In this document: positions 27,001 through 36,791 of the stretch, piece by piece
Position numbering within the stretch: position 1 is the stretch's first letter
Layout: every line of letters begins with the position of its first letter
Assembly (NCBI GenBank): GCA_958299035.1
Contig: CATQJL010000001.1
Coordinates: 50,842,461 to 50,906,460 of the forward strand
DNA length: 64,000 nucleotides
Direction: 5' to 3'
Source of the DNA: Cylicocyclus nassatus
Lineage: Eukaryota; Nematoda; Chromadorea; Rhabditida; Strongylidae
The notes under the pieces: generated by a model
Database searches by the model: none
Told to the model about the DNA's origin: nothing
Seen by the model: only the letters and a program-made list of their open reading frames with translations
Position numbers and translations under genes: made by a program

Positions 27001-28817
27001 TTACATCACCGCAAGGTCTATATCGGTTTGTGAACTCCATTCGCAGAAAATAAAAGAATGTTATGAGATATATATAGAAGAGAGGCACTAGACATGCAAA
27101 GAGAAATGGAAACAATAATGAGAAACCTGAGATTGCCAATTTCACCTTACGCTGCTTTCCTTGCTTTGAACTTACTTCAAAAGTAGCTATGCTGTGTGAT
27201 CCTACTGGTTAAAAAAAACAAAGTAACGAAGTACTTTCTTCAATCCTTGCGCAAACCCACTGTGGAGAAGCTCTTGAATCGTTTTGTTTCAAATTAGCTT
27301 TTGGCAGGCAAAATATACTTCAATATGCGATTGGCTACGCAGTAGCCAATCGCATATTGATATAACAGAGATAACAGAGATATAACAGAGAAATTCGAAA
27401 GATGGAAAACCCTTTTCTCTGCATGTCTCGAGCTTCACGCGGATGGTAAGAACTCCAGAAATTGGCTCCAAAAATTCTTATTAATTTGTAGGTAGTGAAA
27501 CTAATAAAGTTGATTATAACGTCAAAGCGCCGTAATCCATAAGATCTATCTTTATGGAAACTCATGGTAGTGGTGTGGGACAATATTTCAGAAGTAGTAC
27601 AATTTTTGAGTCATTGAGGGCTATATCACTATCACCAAGCGGTAACGATTCAGGGTATTGTACACCCTATGTTTGAGATATTAAAGAGATATATACGAAA
27701 ATCTTATGATTCATTCTTAGGACTATCAGTACAAGCTCATTGACCATTAGCCAGGGCTGGGCATGAACAACGTACCCTCAAGTGCAGCATTGCGTACTTG
27801 TCACATACTTACAGGACTTAAGATTTGACATTCAAGTGCAAACTTTGGCATCACAGATTATGCGTACAATGATTGAGCTTTGTCTATGCCCTTTGGAATG
27901 TCGCGAAGTTTTCGGAAATGAACTCACTTTTATGTGTCTATGATGCGTTTATCTTTTGAATTTGACAAAATTCCGATCTTGCTAGTTGACAAAGAGGTCT
28001 TGCCATTTCTGTCTCGAATACCACTTTTCAAAATGTGGAAAAATCTAACAACTTTTTCTCCTTCACCGTCACTCTATTTTCAGAAAAAGAAAAGCCACAA
28101 GCAATGGTGAACTATGGGGTGGACACCGCTATAAACACTTTCATCATTTCAAGCGATGAGTTAAGTATTTTTTTCTGTTGTATGATCCAAGAGAAGTCCT
28201 AGACAGGAACATTCGGAGCAAATGAAGCAACAATTTGAGCACGTTGTTAAAGTGATAAAGGAGAAATGTGGGTATCTTGTTTTACAAAAACAAAACTTCG
28301 CGTTTGTGCAAATATTCAACTTATGAAGCGCTCAAATTATTGTGTACTGCACACGTTTATGGCGTAGCAATGCGAGCTGAACGAATGCTTTTATGAGAAA
28401 ATCAGTTATGAAAATCTTAGAAAAAAAGAGATGTGCACGATTGTGATGTGGATTACATTAATGAACATCAGTCAATCTGAAAAATCCCTTTCTACGTTAA
28501 GAATATGTACGTATTTGATTATCGGAAACTAAAAGTCATCGCTCTTTGTTCTCATAAGCCTAGCTGAACACGTGCATCAGCAAAGAGTTAGATTTACACA
28601 CTCATTATCGATATTTCTACAGCAGCATTCGCATGCAAATTGCCTAGTTAGCGAAATGAATCCTAAAAACAAGCAATCTTTGAAATAATTACCTGATAGA
28701 AATATGAAGCTGAAAAGCAGAGTTGCTTGGCATTGATTCCTGGGCAGGATCGATGCCAGAGAGGAGGGCGACGAGAACGATGAGGAGATTCGAGGCAGCG
28801 AGAGCGAAGGGTTCTGA
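24061..28817 (+). CDS. Probable long multi-exon gene, helical-repeat-like protein, family not recognised
   Basis: I read a chain of + strand exons whose phases agree from 26221 to the stop: 26221-26286, 26342-26407, 26531-26623, 26712-26761, 26837-26994, 27078-27182, 27224-27341, 27391-27445, 27492-27531, 27592-27641, 27721-27728, 27815-27933, 27995-28159, 28203-28271, 28748-28817. They give 409 residues plus TGA. The product is rich in amphipathic helices (for example REALDMQREMETIMRNL, PYAAFLALNLLQ) and ends in an acidic tail (REEGDENDEEIRGSESEGF), which suggests an ARM/HEAT-type scaffold. Upstream candidates not joined by me are an ATG frame at 24061-24120, a frame at 24282-24347 and one at about 24808-24880. 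Weak points: the 8-nt exon 27721-27728, the acceptors at 26531, 27224 and 27995, and the GG/TT donor at 26623. A hAT-like MITE sits in an upstream intron. I chose among possible sites by eye, so some joins are probably wrong. Confidence 0.45.
24188..24261. repeat. AT-rich hairpin, 30-bp arms
   Basis: AAAAATATGATGTGGATAAT at 24188-24207 begins an arm that ends GATAC at 24217. Its inverted copy with a few mismatches runs 24232-24261. Confidence 0.8.
24404..24762. mobile_element. hAT-like MITE with 8-bp target duplication
   Basis: Ends CAGTGGCGGACCG and CGGTCC..GGACCGCCACTG are inverted. The flanks CAGTGCAC (24396-24403) and CAGAGCAC (24763-24770) are an 8-bp duplication with one mismatch, as expected for hAT transposition. 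The subterminal region has a long G/C homopolymer tract. Related copies at 47512-47867 and about 55040-55335. Confidence 0.85.
27320..27360. repeat. Perfect 19-bp hairpin
   Basis: TCAATATGCGATTGGCTAC and GTAGCCAATCGCATATTGA are exact inverted copies with a GCA loop. It straddles the proposed exon end at 27341. Three short ATAACAGAG-type repeats follow at 27361-27390. Confidence 0.85.
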
Positions 28818-29330
28818 ATTCAATTGAAGCTTGCTTCACAGCTGTGCTTGGGTACATTGGCACTAATGGCCACTTGCCCTAAGCCCATTTCGTCAATGGA
28901 TGCATGTCTGGAGCGCGCTCTTCAGCTTTTTGAAAGTCAGGTTTGGGCTCTCAAAACGTCGCTTGCTCATTATATGTGAAGGGAAGAGAGCCTGAATAAT
29001 TCCTATTGCGTAGTGTCGTGTTTTGCAATTCAGCATAATTGTGATTCGTATCTCCTCTGATTGTAGACAGAAAAAAAAATAAGATCACTCCCGTGGGCTA
29101 CTAGTAGATGGGGTGGGTGGACGTGAGTGGACTGATAACACCGTAATGAGATAAGCATAGTAAAGGAAAAAGATTCGCCCTACGCGGGCATGAGCCAAAC
29201 GCACTCTACTTCATAGTCGAAGAGGCTAATGAATGCGTGCGGGCCTATTACAGTGAGTTGCGAGGACCATCGATCACTAAGTCAGTGCTTTTATTCTCGC
29301 AGATTACTCTGGTACCAATTTGACGGCCCC
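28818..29330. other. Intergenic, nothing recognised
   Basis: No exon or repeat identified. Confidence 0.35.
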
Positions 29331-29341
29331 GGAGGCTAGAA

Positions 29342-29420
29342 GACCTGGTTGGCTCAGGGCGGGATCGAACCTGAATCAATTGGTCATAGCGGCGCCTCAC
29401 GCTACTATGCCACTCCGGGA
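29342..29420 (-). repeat. tRNA-like sequence (SINE head candidate)
   Basis: Read on the - strand, GGAGTGGCATAGTAGCGTGA resembles a pol III A box and GGTTCGATCCC is an exact B box, about 35 nt further on. The 5' side starts CCCGGAG. It does not fold into a convincing functional tRNA by eye (acceptor stem and anticodon arm are poor), so a tRNA-derived SINE or tRNA relic is more likely than a tRNA gene. Confidence 0.55.
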
Positions 29421-29549
29421 GAAATACAGATAATTTGAAAATTAAGGAAAAATTCTGCATAACTACCACATAAAACAGCAGCCATCCCAGAAATCCTTTT
29501 AGGGCCGCATGCACATTAACATCCCCGCTGGGGAGGGGATCGCAGCTCA

Positions 29550-30193
29550 CAAGGAGAGGATAACCTAGTCGGCACCAATTCATATGAGACACATATCATC
29601 TCAGAGCGCTCAAAACGCTGATTCCAAATCTATAGTTTCTAGCTGCGGAACTGTTTTGTAGAAGGAGGTATGAGGGAAGTTTCCCTCTGGGGTTGAGGCG
29701 CCCTCCAGCAGGTCTCCCCTTATCTATGAGCACTGTAGAGTAGTACCAACAGGTGGCAACTGGCCTAGTGGTAAGTGACTTGCTTGATAGGGAAAGCGTC
29801 AAGATTTTAATCCCTTCGCATGCAACTTTATCGCAGTTTCTGCAATTTTGAGCTCCTAAATGGTTTTGGAGCCTTAAGGCCTGACAATTCTGAAGATATT
29901 GACGCTAATCGAACTTAGAAGTGTTAGAAAAACCAAACTAATATGAGTATTATGATCCTTAACGTAATCTTCATTCAGATTACTTACCTTTACACCATTC
30001 TGTGTTTCTATAATGCTCGTAGACGAAAGCCGACATCTGATGGCCTCAACCCCAGAGGGAAACGCCCCTCCAACTCTTTCTACAAAACCGTTCCGCAGCT
30101 GGAAACTACAGATTTGGATTCAGCGTTTCAAGCGCTTTCAGATGATGTATGTCTCCTTTGGATTGGTGCTTTCAACTAGGTATCCTCTCCTTG
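29550..30193. mobile_element. Nested foldback with CAAGGAGAGGATA ends and TCA duplication
   Basis: CAAGGAGAGGATAACCTAGT at 29550 is mirrored by ACTAGGTATCCTCTCCTTG ending 30193. The flanking TCA occurs at 29547-29549 and 30194-30196, a 3-bp target duplication. Inner arms (AATCCAAATCtgTAGTTTC, GGAAACTACAGATTTGG) are inverted too. Comparison with the family A copy at 7936 confirms the empty site. Confidence 0.85.
29752..29825 (+). repeat. Second tRNA-like sequence inside a nested foldback
   Basis: ACTGGCCTAGTGGTAAGTGA resembles an A box and TCAAGATTTTAATCCC a decayed B box, with the right spacing. It lies in the centre of the nested insertion 29550-30193. Confidence 0.45.
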
Positions 30194-31071
30194 TCAGAAG
30201 AAAGCTTCATATTCTGAAGCTCCAGATATCTAGATTTCACGCTGTCTACCTGTCCACAAGTATTCCTACTATCCTTTACTATGAACATATTGAACAGGAG
30301 CGAGAAGCTGTACAAGCCGCATTTTTCAGCTTTTGCATGATCCCTGACGATCCCCGGCCCCTTTTTTCAAAGTCAATTTTCTTTCTTTGGAGTTAACGAA
30401 AACTTTCCAGAGTTGTACTGAACATCTAACGCAACAGTGCTAAACATGTTGTTGACAAGAACAGATGAGTTTTTAAAAAATCGAATTTTTCGGTAAACCA
30501 CAACTTTCGACTTGTGGTTCATCGCAAATTGCGTGACTCCGATACATCACTTGTTCTTATCAGCAACATGCTGAACAGTGTTGGGTTAGATAATCTGCAC
30601 AACTTTGGAAACTTTTCGTTAACTTTGGAAAAAGAAAAAATGACTTTAAATAAAAGCGCCGGATATCATCAGGGATCATACAAAAGCTGGAAACTGCGAC
30701 TTGTACAGCTTCTCGCTGCTGTTCAATGTGCTCATAGTGCGGGATAGTAGGAATACTTACGGTCACGTACACAACGTGAAATCCAGATATCTGGAGCTTC
30801 AGGATATGAGACTTTCTTCAAAGCTGCGATCCCCTCCCTGCGGGGATGTTGGTGCATGCGGCCCGTAGAGAGAAAGGATGATTGAGGAGGCCCGAAAAAT
30901 TTTAGATTCCAAAAAATTCCAATTTTTCTGTGATTGTATTGTACATTGTGTGATTGATGTACCTCACCATTGTGTGATCCAAAAATTGGCCACCATGCTC
31001 TCTCTCCATACTTCATTACAACATTTCCTTCTCTGCCGCGGACCTCTACGTGCCACTACGCCTCCACTATA

Positions 31072-31745
31072 CAGGGTGTCCCAAAAAGATGTGCACACTG
31101 TTTGATTGTTAATAACTCTCTTGCTTTCATGTCTTTTGCCGAGCTTGAGGTACCATTCTTTAGAAAGAGGTTCAACTTGGATTTACAGTGTGGAGCGACT
31201 TATCAGCAGCCCTTCATTACTGTAGGATTACGGTAGGAATTTCGAGGAGGACTTCAAGCCTTAAAAGCGGTATTTTGCCTCGGAAAGAAAGCTAAACAAG
31301 CCAAAATTTTGAACTGGGTTGATCGAAGTTGCTGATTTTAAACATGAAAATTGTACGTCAGTACACTATTTCTTTCATGAGTTATTTCAGATTTAGGGTA
31401 ACAAATGATTTTCCAAAGTTTGCCAGAAATGTGAATACGCCATCAAGAAAGCTCCAAAAACTGGTGGAAAGTTATGTAGTGGAATCAGCACGCCTGAAAA
31501 CCTTGCTACACAAAGTTTTAGGTTTTTTCGAAATCTTTTTCTCAAAAGGCTAATTCCACAGTGACGCTGTATGCTGAAAGTCCATACCGTGATCCTGCAG
31601 TAATGAAGATGGTTGGTGATTCGCTTCATACTGCAAATCTAAGTTCATCCTCGCTCTACAGAATGGTACCTCACGCTCGGAAAAATACATGAAAGCAAGA
31701 GAGTTATTAACGATCAAACAGTGTGCACATCTTTTTGGGACACTG
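31072..31745. mobile_element. Mariner-like foldback MITE (CAGGGTGTCCCAAAAAG)
   Basis: TA-flanked; ends CAGGGTGTCCCAAAAAGATG and CATCTTTTTGGGACACTG are inverted, and inversion extends through TGTTTGATTGTTAATAACTC to CATGAAAGC. Related to 36117-36791 and 55336-56013 (shared interior GTAGGATTACGGTAGGAA). No transposase. Confidence 0.85.
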
Positions 31746-32329
31746 TATTTTGTAATCAGCATGCTCCCTTCGCCCTGCCAACTTCCAGCCCCATAGTTCA
31801 AACCCCAAAAATCTAACCATGAAGCTAGTCGGCAATTGTCTAAACTAGTATTGCATTCGTGATTAACATGCTCACTTACCCCTCTTGCCAGCTACCAGCG
31901 CCGTGGCTCAAACTTTTGGAAGAAGTTGATAGATATCGACAAAATCGATGTTGGTTAACAACAAAAAGCAGCCTATGACAACCTCCCTACAATACATGGC
32001 ACCAAGTGTGCATATGCCAAGTTTGTTCCAAATCGGTTCAGAAATGGAATTTTCAATCTGAAACATATAGCTCATCCATAAAATCGTGATGACGGATTTG
32101 GCTGCAGTCTTTGCTCCCTCAGGAGCAGAAAACACTCATACAAAAAGGCATCACCTCAACTCTCAGCTCAGTCACTCCCAGTGTCTAAATGCTATCATTT
32201 TTAAGCAAGAAAACCATTCGAGTAGAGATGAAAACCAAGAAATTAACGGTTGCCGGGTATACGTGCCTGTCGCGCGCGGTCGCGCCATCGTCACAGTTTT
32301 TCGAATCCCCTATATATACATACTAGCTG

Positions 32330-33390
32330 GCTTACCCGGCTCCGCCGTATCCGGACCAAACTTGGCACACATACACTTCGGGCCCCGGCGGGTGTCACAG
32401 TCCACTTTTCGTTATCGATCGATGTCGATTTTACCGATTTTTATCGATTTTTTGGCAGAGTTCACCTACAGGGCTAGGAGTTGGCACAGGGGGGAAGTGA
32501 GCATGGGGATTCCGAATACAATATTAGTTTTCAGAATTATCGATTGCTTTTATTGATTTTATCGATTTTTTGGCAGAGTTCACCTACAGGGCTAGGAGTT
32601 GGCACAGGGGGGAAGTGAGCATGGGGATTCCGAATACAATATTAGTTTTCAGGATCGTCCATTACTTTTATCGATTTTATCGATTTTTTGCAAAGTTTGA
32701 CCTGCGGGGCTGGGAGTTTGCACAGAGGGTAATCGAGCATGCAGATTACGAATACAATATTAGTTTTCAAGATCGTCCATTACTTTTATCGATTTTATCG
32801 ATTTTTTGAAAATTTGAGCTAGGGGGCTGGAATTTGGCACAGGGGTGTTCGAGCATGCTGATCACCCCCCTTGGGGATGATCAGCATGCTCGATTACCCC
32901 CCTGTGCCAACTCCCAGCCCCCTAGCTCAAACTTTGCAAAAAAATCGATAAAATCGATAAAAGTAATTGATAATCCTGAAAACCAATATTGTATTCGGAA
33001 TCCCCATGCTCGATTACCCTCCTGTGCGAACTCCCAGCCCCGTAGCTCAAACTTTGCAAAAAAATCGATAAAATCGATAAAAGTAATTGATAATCCTGAA
33101 AACCAATATTGTATTCGGAATCCCCATGCTCGATTACCCCCCTGTGCCAACTCCCAGCCCCGTAGGTGAACTCAGCAAAAAAATCGATAAAAATCGATAA
33201 AATCGATATCAATCGATGACGAAAAGTAGCCTATGACACCCGCCGGGGCCCGTAGTGTATGTGTGCCAAGTTTGGTCCGGATCGGTTCAGAAATGGAATT
33301 TTCTATTCGGAACATACGTACACACAGACAGACAGACAGACATACAGACATACAGACAGACAAACAGACATTCAGCTTTATATATAAGAT
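32330..33390. mobile_element. Large foldback with arms made of ~120-bp ATCGAT tandem units (family B)
   Basis: The left end (ACCAAACTTGGCACACATAC, CGGGTGTCACAG) is mirrored at the right end, which continues into a GACA microsatellite and TTCAGCTTTATATATAAG. Between them each arm has three to four units of the form TTTATCGATTTT, a cytosine-poor GGGCTgGGAGTTgGCACA block, AGTGAGCATG, TTCCGAATACAATATTAGTTTTCA. The mirror centre is at about 32874. Open frames here (for example 32086-32556 and 32834-33169) are repeat translations. Confidence 0.85.
33312..33372 (+). repeat. GACA/CATA microsatellite
   Basis: Run of ACAGACAGACAGACATACAG-type repeats, typical of the family B terminus. A shorter run lies at 34036-34060. 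Confidence 0.85.
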
Positions 33391-33660
33391 GTATAAACAA
33401 AGGCTTATCTATTGATTCAACGGGATTGTGGAAGGCGGGGCTTCGAGGCTTTATCAAAGCTAGGAGATGATCAGAAAGTACATTCGCGAAACAGACGCAG
33501 ACTGCGTTGCGTGTGTTAGCGGTCGCCTTCCATCAGCCAATCCCGTTGAATTAGAGGTTACATACAAACACTCATCTTCAAATACAAGAATATTTGAAGA
33601 TGATGTCTCCGTTTTCATGCCAGCTTATCCGATTGCGCCCGGCCCTGTTAATATCACTGA
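33391..33660. other. Spacer between two family B elements, with a small inverted repeat
   Basis: TTCAACGGGATTG near 33417 and CAATCCCGTTGAA near 33538 are inverted, and TCATCTTCAAATA pairs with TATTTGAAGATGA near 33571-33602. No gene is seen. Confidence 0.5.
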
Positions 33661-34073
33661 CTAGCTGGCAAACCCGGCTCCTCCCGGCCCTGTCAATAAT
33701 ATATTCGTAATCAGCATGCTCACTTAACTCCCTGTACCAACTCCCAGCCCCGTAGCTCGAACTTTTTGAAAAATCAATAAAATCGATATCGATAAAAGTA
33801 ATTAATAATTCTGAAAACTAATATTGTATTCGGAATCCCTATGCTCGATTACCCCCCTGTGCCAACTCCTAGCCCCGTAGGTGAACTCTGCAAAAAATCG
33901 ATAAAAATCAATAAAATCGATATCGATCGATGACGAAAAGTGGCCTATGATCCCGCCCGGCCCCGAAGTGTATGTGTGCAAAGTTTGGTCCGGATCGGTT
34001 CAGAAATGGAATTTTCTATTCGGAACATACGTACACACAGACAGACAGACAGACAGACATGCAGCTCTATATA
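33661..34073 (-). mobile_element. Family B single-arm element
   Basis: Runs from CTAGCTGGCAAACCCGGCTC through two tandem ATCGAT units to GTATGTGTGCAAAGTTTGGT, CGGAACATACGTACACACAG, a GACA run and CAGCTCTATATA. Same order as the right arm of 32330-33390. A TA-flanked MITE begins exactly at its end. Confidence 0.75.
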
Positions 34074-35009
34074 TTAGGTTGTGTAATAAGTTCTGTCCCA
34101 TTTTTCGATATTTTCTCAATATTTCGCGCGATGTTCCGTAAACTGTTTATATGCATTTGAAAGCTCTAAGCCTTCTCTACCAAAACTTTCATTTCGGATT
34201 TCACATCAGATGACCTGAAGAAGTTTTACAGCGTAAAATTTGGAAAATCAAACAGGGAAAAAGTCCATTTTCGACAACTACGTTACGTCGCCTTGGTCAG
34301 AATGCCTACGAATAAGCTCGAAGAATTTGCTACACATAAGCAAAGAATGCTCTAGCTTCTATTGCGCTTCAGAAGTGCTGAAACTTCTCAAACATCATTT
34401 CTGTAGACTTCACTAAAATCTTTTTCTTAACGCCTTTTCAACGTTGGTGTTGGGCACCATCTGAAGGCATACTGAGGGAAGGCGATGGACGAATCATCCA
34501 GAAATGACAGAAGGAATGGTTTGTGGCTTCAAAATTATCGATTTCGTAGGTTAAATACTCAAAATTCGAATTTCGGGAGCCACACAGCTTGGGCACGCGA
34601 GACGGCGAACATCGCCGTGACAAAGTCTTGCCTTGCCGACTTCTTAAAAAAACGTCATTGAATAGCCGGTGGAAGGAAGGGAACATGCGCAAACAGTGGT
34701 AGAATAAGTGCAAAAGTCTAATAGATTGTTGTGGTTGTTGTCAAGCTTGTTTCATAAGTTTTACCAATAAAAATCGAAAAAAATTTGGAGCAAAAAAGAT
34801 GTCGAAAATTGATTTTTTGGCTCTTTGGATTTTTTATTTCAATGATAAAAATCTTTTTCAATTTCCTGCTATCTTGCTGAATGATGCATAAGAGCCTGTA
34901 GAGCAGACTTAGAGCTTTCAAAAGCATATACGCTTTATCTCACATATAGTCAATGTTGTCAAGAAAAAATTAAAACAAAAAATGGGACAGAACTTATTAC
35001 ACAACCTAA
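34074..35009. mobile_element. Mariner-like foldback MITE (TTAGGTTGTGTAATAAGTT)
   Basis: TTAGGTTGTGTAATAAGTTC at 34074 and its complement ending 35009 are flanked by TA on both sides. Next bases CTGTCCCATTTTT are also inverted, as is GTAAAACTTATG-type interior. No transposase frame. Confidence 0.85.
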
Positions 35010-35084
35010 TATAAGATAATGACCACCATTTTCTACTTCTATCAAACTCAACCTTACTTCTGGGTGCCTTCTCTGCTCCTCCTG

Positions 35085-35491
35085 CTCAGACAAATCACCG
35101 AAACTTTCGAGGACAAGCCAAATTTGCAGAAGTTCCGTAGGATTTTGTTCACTATTGCAAAAATGAAAACGTTGAAAATCAGAACTTTCGGGGGATTTTC
35201 ATGCCAAACCAGTTGAAAACCGGAACTTCTGCAGAACCGTCTTCAAAATCCTGCGGAAATTCCGAAAATTGCCAGAGGTTCCGCAGCACTTTGGCTTGCC
35301 AAAACTTCCGCAGGACTTTGAATGTGTCGTATTGTGATGTTGCCTCGCCAACAACTAGAGTGCATTGATGGAGTGAATTTCAAATCTCGTTCGGTGTTCC
35401 CTTTTGCTGTTGTGGTTGGCATTCTTCGGAACTTCCGCAGCACGTTTCCGGAACTTCCGCAAGCGCTTTGAGGAAGTTCCATTTGTCTGAG
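35085..35491. mobile_element. Foldback element with CTCAGACAAAT ends
   Basis: CTCAGACAAAT at 35085 is mirrored at 35481-35491. The interior is packed with variants of AACTTCCGCAG on one strand and its complement in the left arm. Confidence 0.7.
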
Positions 35492-35504
35492 TATGTATCG
35501 TAAA

Positions 35505-35840
35505 CAGCATGCTCTCTTATACCCTCGACTCTCAGCGTCGCCGTCGCAGCTCGAAATTTGCGAAAAGCGATGAACTTGATAAATGAAATGGGTACTTGAG
35601 GTTTGTTAATTCCGTTAACAGTCCGCTCGTGTACTCCTCCCCCCCCCCTCGCTGTTACAATTTCCAGTTTCTTAGCTCAAATTCGCAACAAATCGATGAA
35701 ATCGATGTCATTTGATGACGAGAAATAGCCCACGGCCGCCCCATCACGAAATGTACATGTGTAAAGTTTTTCCCCGATTCAAAAGCAAATACTCTATTCC
35801 AAACGTACATACAGCCACCCCATAGAAACAATTAGGTATA
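35505..35840 (-). repeat. Diverged family B fragment
   Basis: AGCATGCTCTCTTATACCC, ATCGATGAAATCGATGTCAT, GATGACGAGAAATAGCC and a CCAAACGTACATACA block are in family B order. No tandem arm remains. Confidence 0.55.
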
Positions 35841-36116
35841 GTTGAATTGCGAATTGATTACTATAGAAGAAAGCGCAATGAGTTGATATGATCCACGTAG
35901 TACTAGCAGATTGACGAGGCAGGCTGCTGCAACACCTCAAAAGGCAATGCGAATAGTTTCTTTAAAGATAAATTTTTTCGTTTTTGCAATTTGTGACCAT
36001 TCCTACATATTCTGCAAAGGAATCATAATCCATTCTGAGAGTAGAGTACTAGGCTTTGCACACACTGTCTGAACAAAGTTATATTTTGCCTCACTGTTCC
36101 GAGTAATAATTGTATA
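35841..36116. other. Intergenic, nothing recognised
   Basis: No gene or repeat seen. Confidence 0.35.
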
Positions 36117-36791
36117 CAGGGTGTCCCAAAAGTAAGTACACACTTTTCAATCGTTAATATCTCTCTTCCCTTCTCTGTCTTTTTCCACCATTCAAGTACC
36201 AATCTGTAGAGGAGGCTTCAACTTAGATTTGCAGTATCAAACAAATCATCGATCGCTTTTCGTTACTGTAGGATTAGTGTAGGAACTTCGACAAGGATTT
36301 TAGGCCATTGGAAGCCATGTTCTGCCTCAGAGCAAAACCAAACAAGCCAAAAACTCTTACACTATGGTAATGAATGCCGCGATTTCCCATATGAAATTTC
36401 CACCTTACTGTGATGCTTCTTTTCAATATCCCAGGTAAACCATAATAACCGAATTCCCAGTATTTGTCAGAAATGTGGTTACACCGTCAAAAAGCCGAAA
36501 ACACTCGTAAAAGGTTATGTAGTGGAATCAGCGTGCGCGAAAACTTCAATAAATGATTTTTCAGATTTTTTGAAAAAAAATTTCGTCAGATGGCATATTT
36601 CATAATGGTTCCACATCTTGTAATTTCCTACCGTAATTCTACAGTAACGAAGAACGATCGATGATTCGATTGATACTTTAAATCTAAGTTGAAGCCTCCT
36701 CTACAGAATGGTACTTGATTCACAAAAAAGCCCCATTGGGACGAGAGATATTGACGATTGAAAAGTGTGTACTTACTTTTGGGACACCCTG
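36117..36791. mobile_element. Mariner-like foldback MITE (CAGGGTGTCCCAAAAGTAA)
   Basis: TA on both sides; ends CAGGGTGTCCCAAAAGTAAG and its exact complement, continuing through TACACACTTTTCAATCGT. Interior is homologous to 31072-31745. Confidence 0.9.

Larger units (their letters stand above)
29496..30864. mobile_element. Composite foldback family A, intact copy with nested insertion
   Basis: Left arm starts GCCGCATGCACATTAACATC at 29496, is broken after GCAGCTCA at 29549, and resumes at 30194 with TCAGAAGAAAGCTTCATATT. The inner unit is 30418-30650. The right arm 30651-30864 is the inverse of the left. The same order is seen at 7936-9066, which gives the uninterrupted left arm. Confidence 0.8.

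Noticed and set aside
28674..28812. Signal-peptide-like hydrophobic frame on the - strand
   Set aside because: It is the complement of a run of acidic codons in the + strand terminal exon; antisense of GAG/GAC gives Leu/Val. No in-frame ATG.
29342..29420. Functional tRNA gene
   Set aside because: Boxes A and B are present but acceptor and anticodon stems do not pair convincingly by eye.
32086..33414. Several long open frames (up to 156 aa) on both strands
   Set aside because: They are translations of the inverted tandem array of family B; repeat-encoded, mirrored on both strands, no start or splice support.
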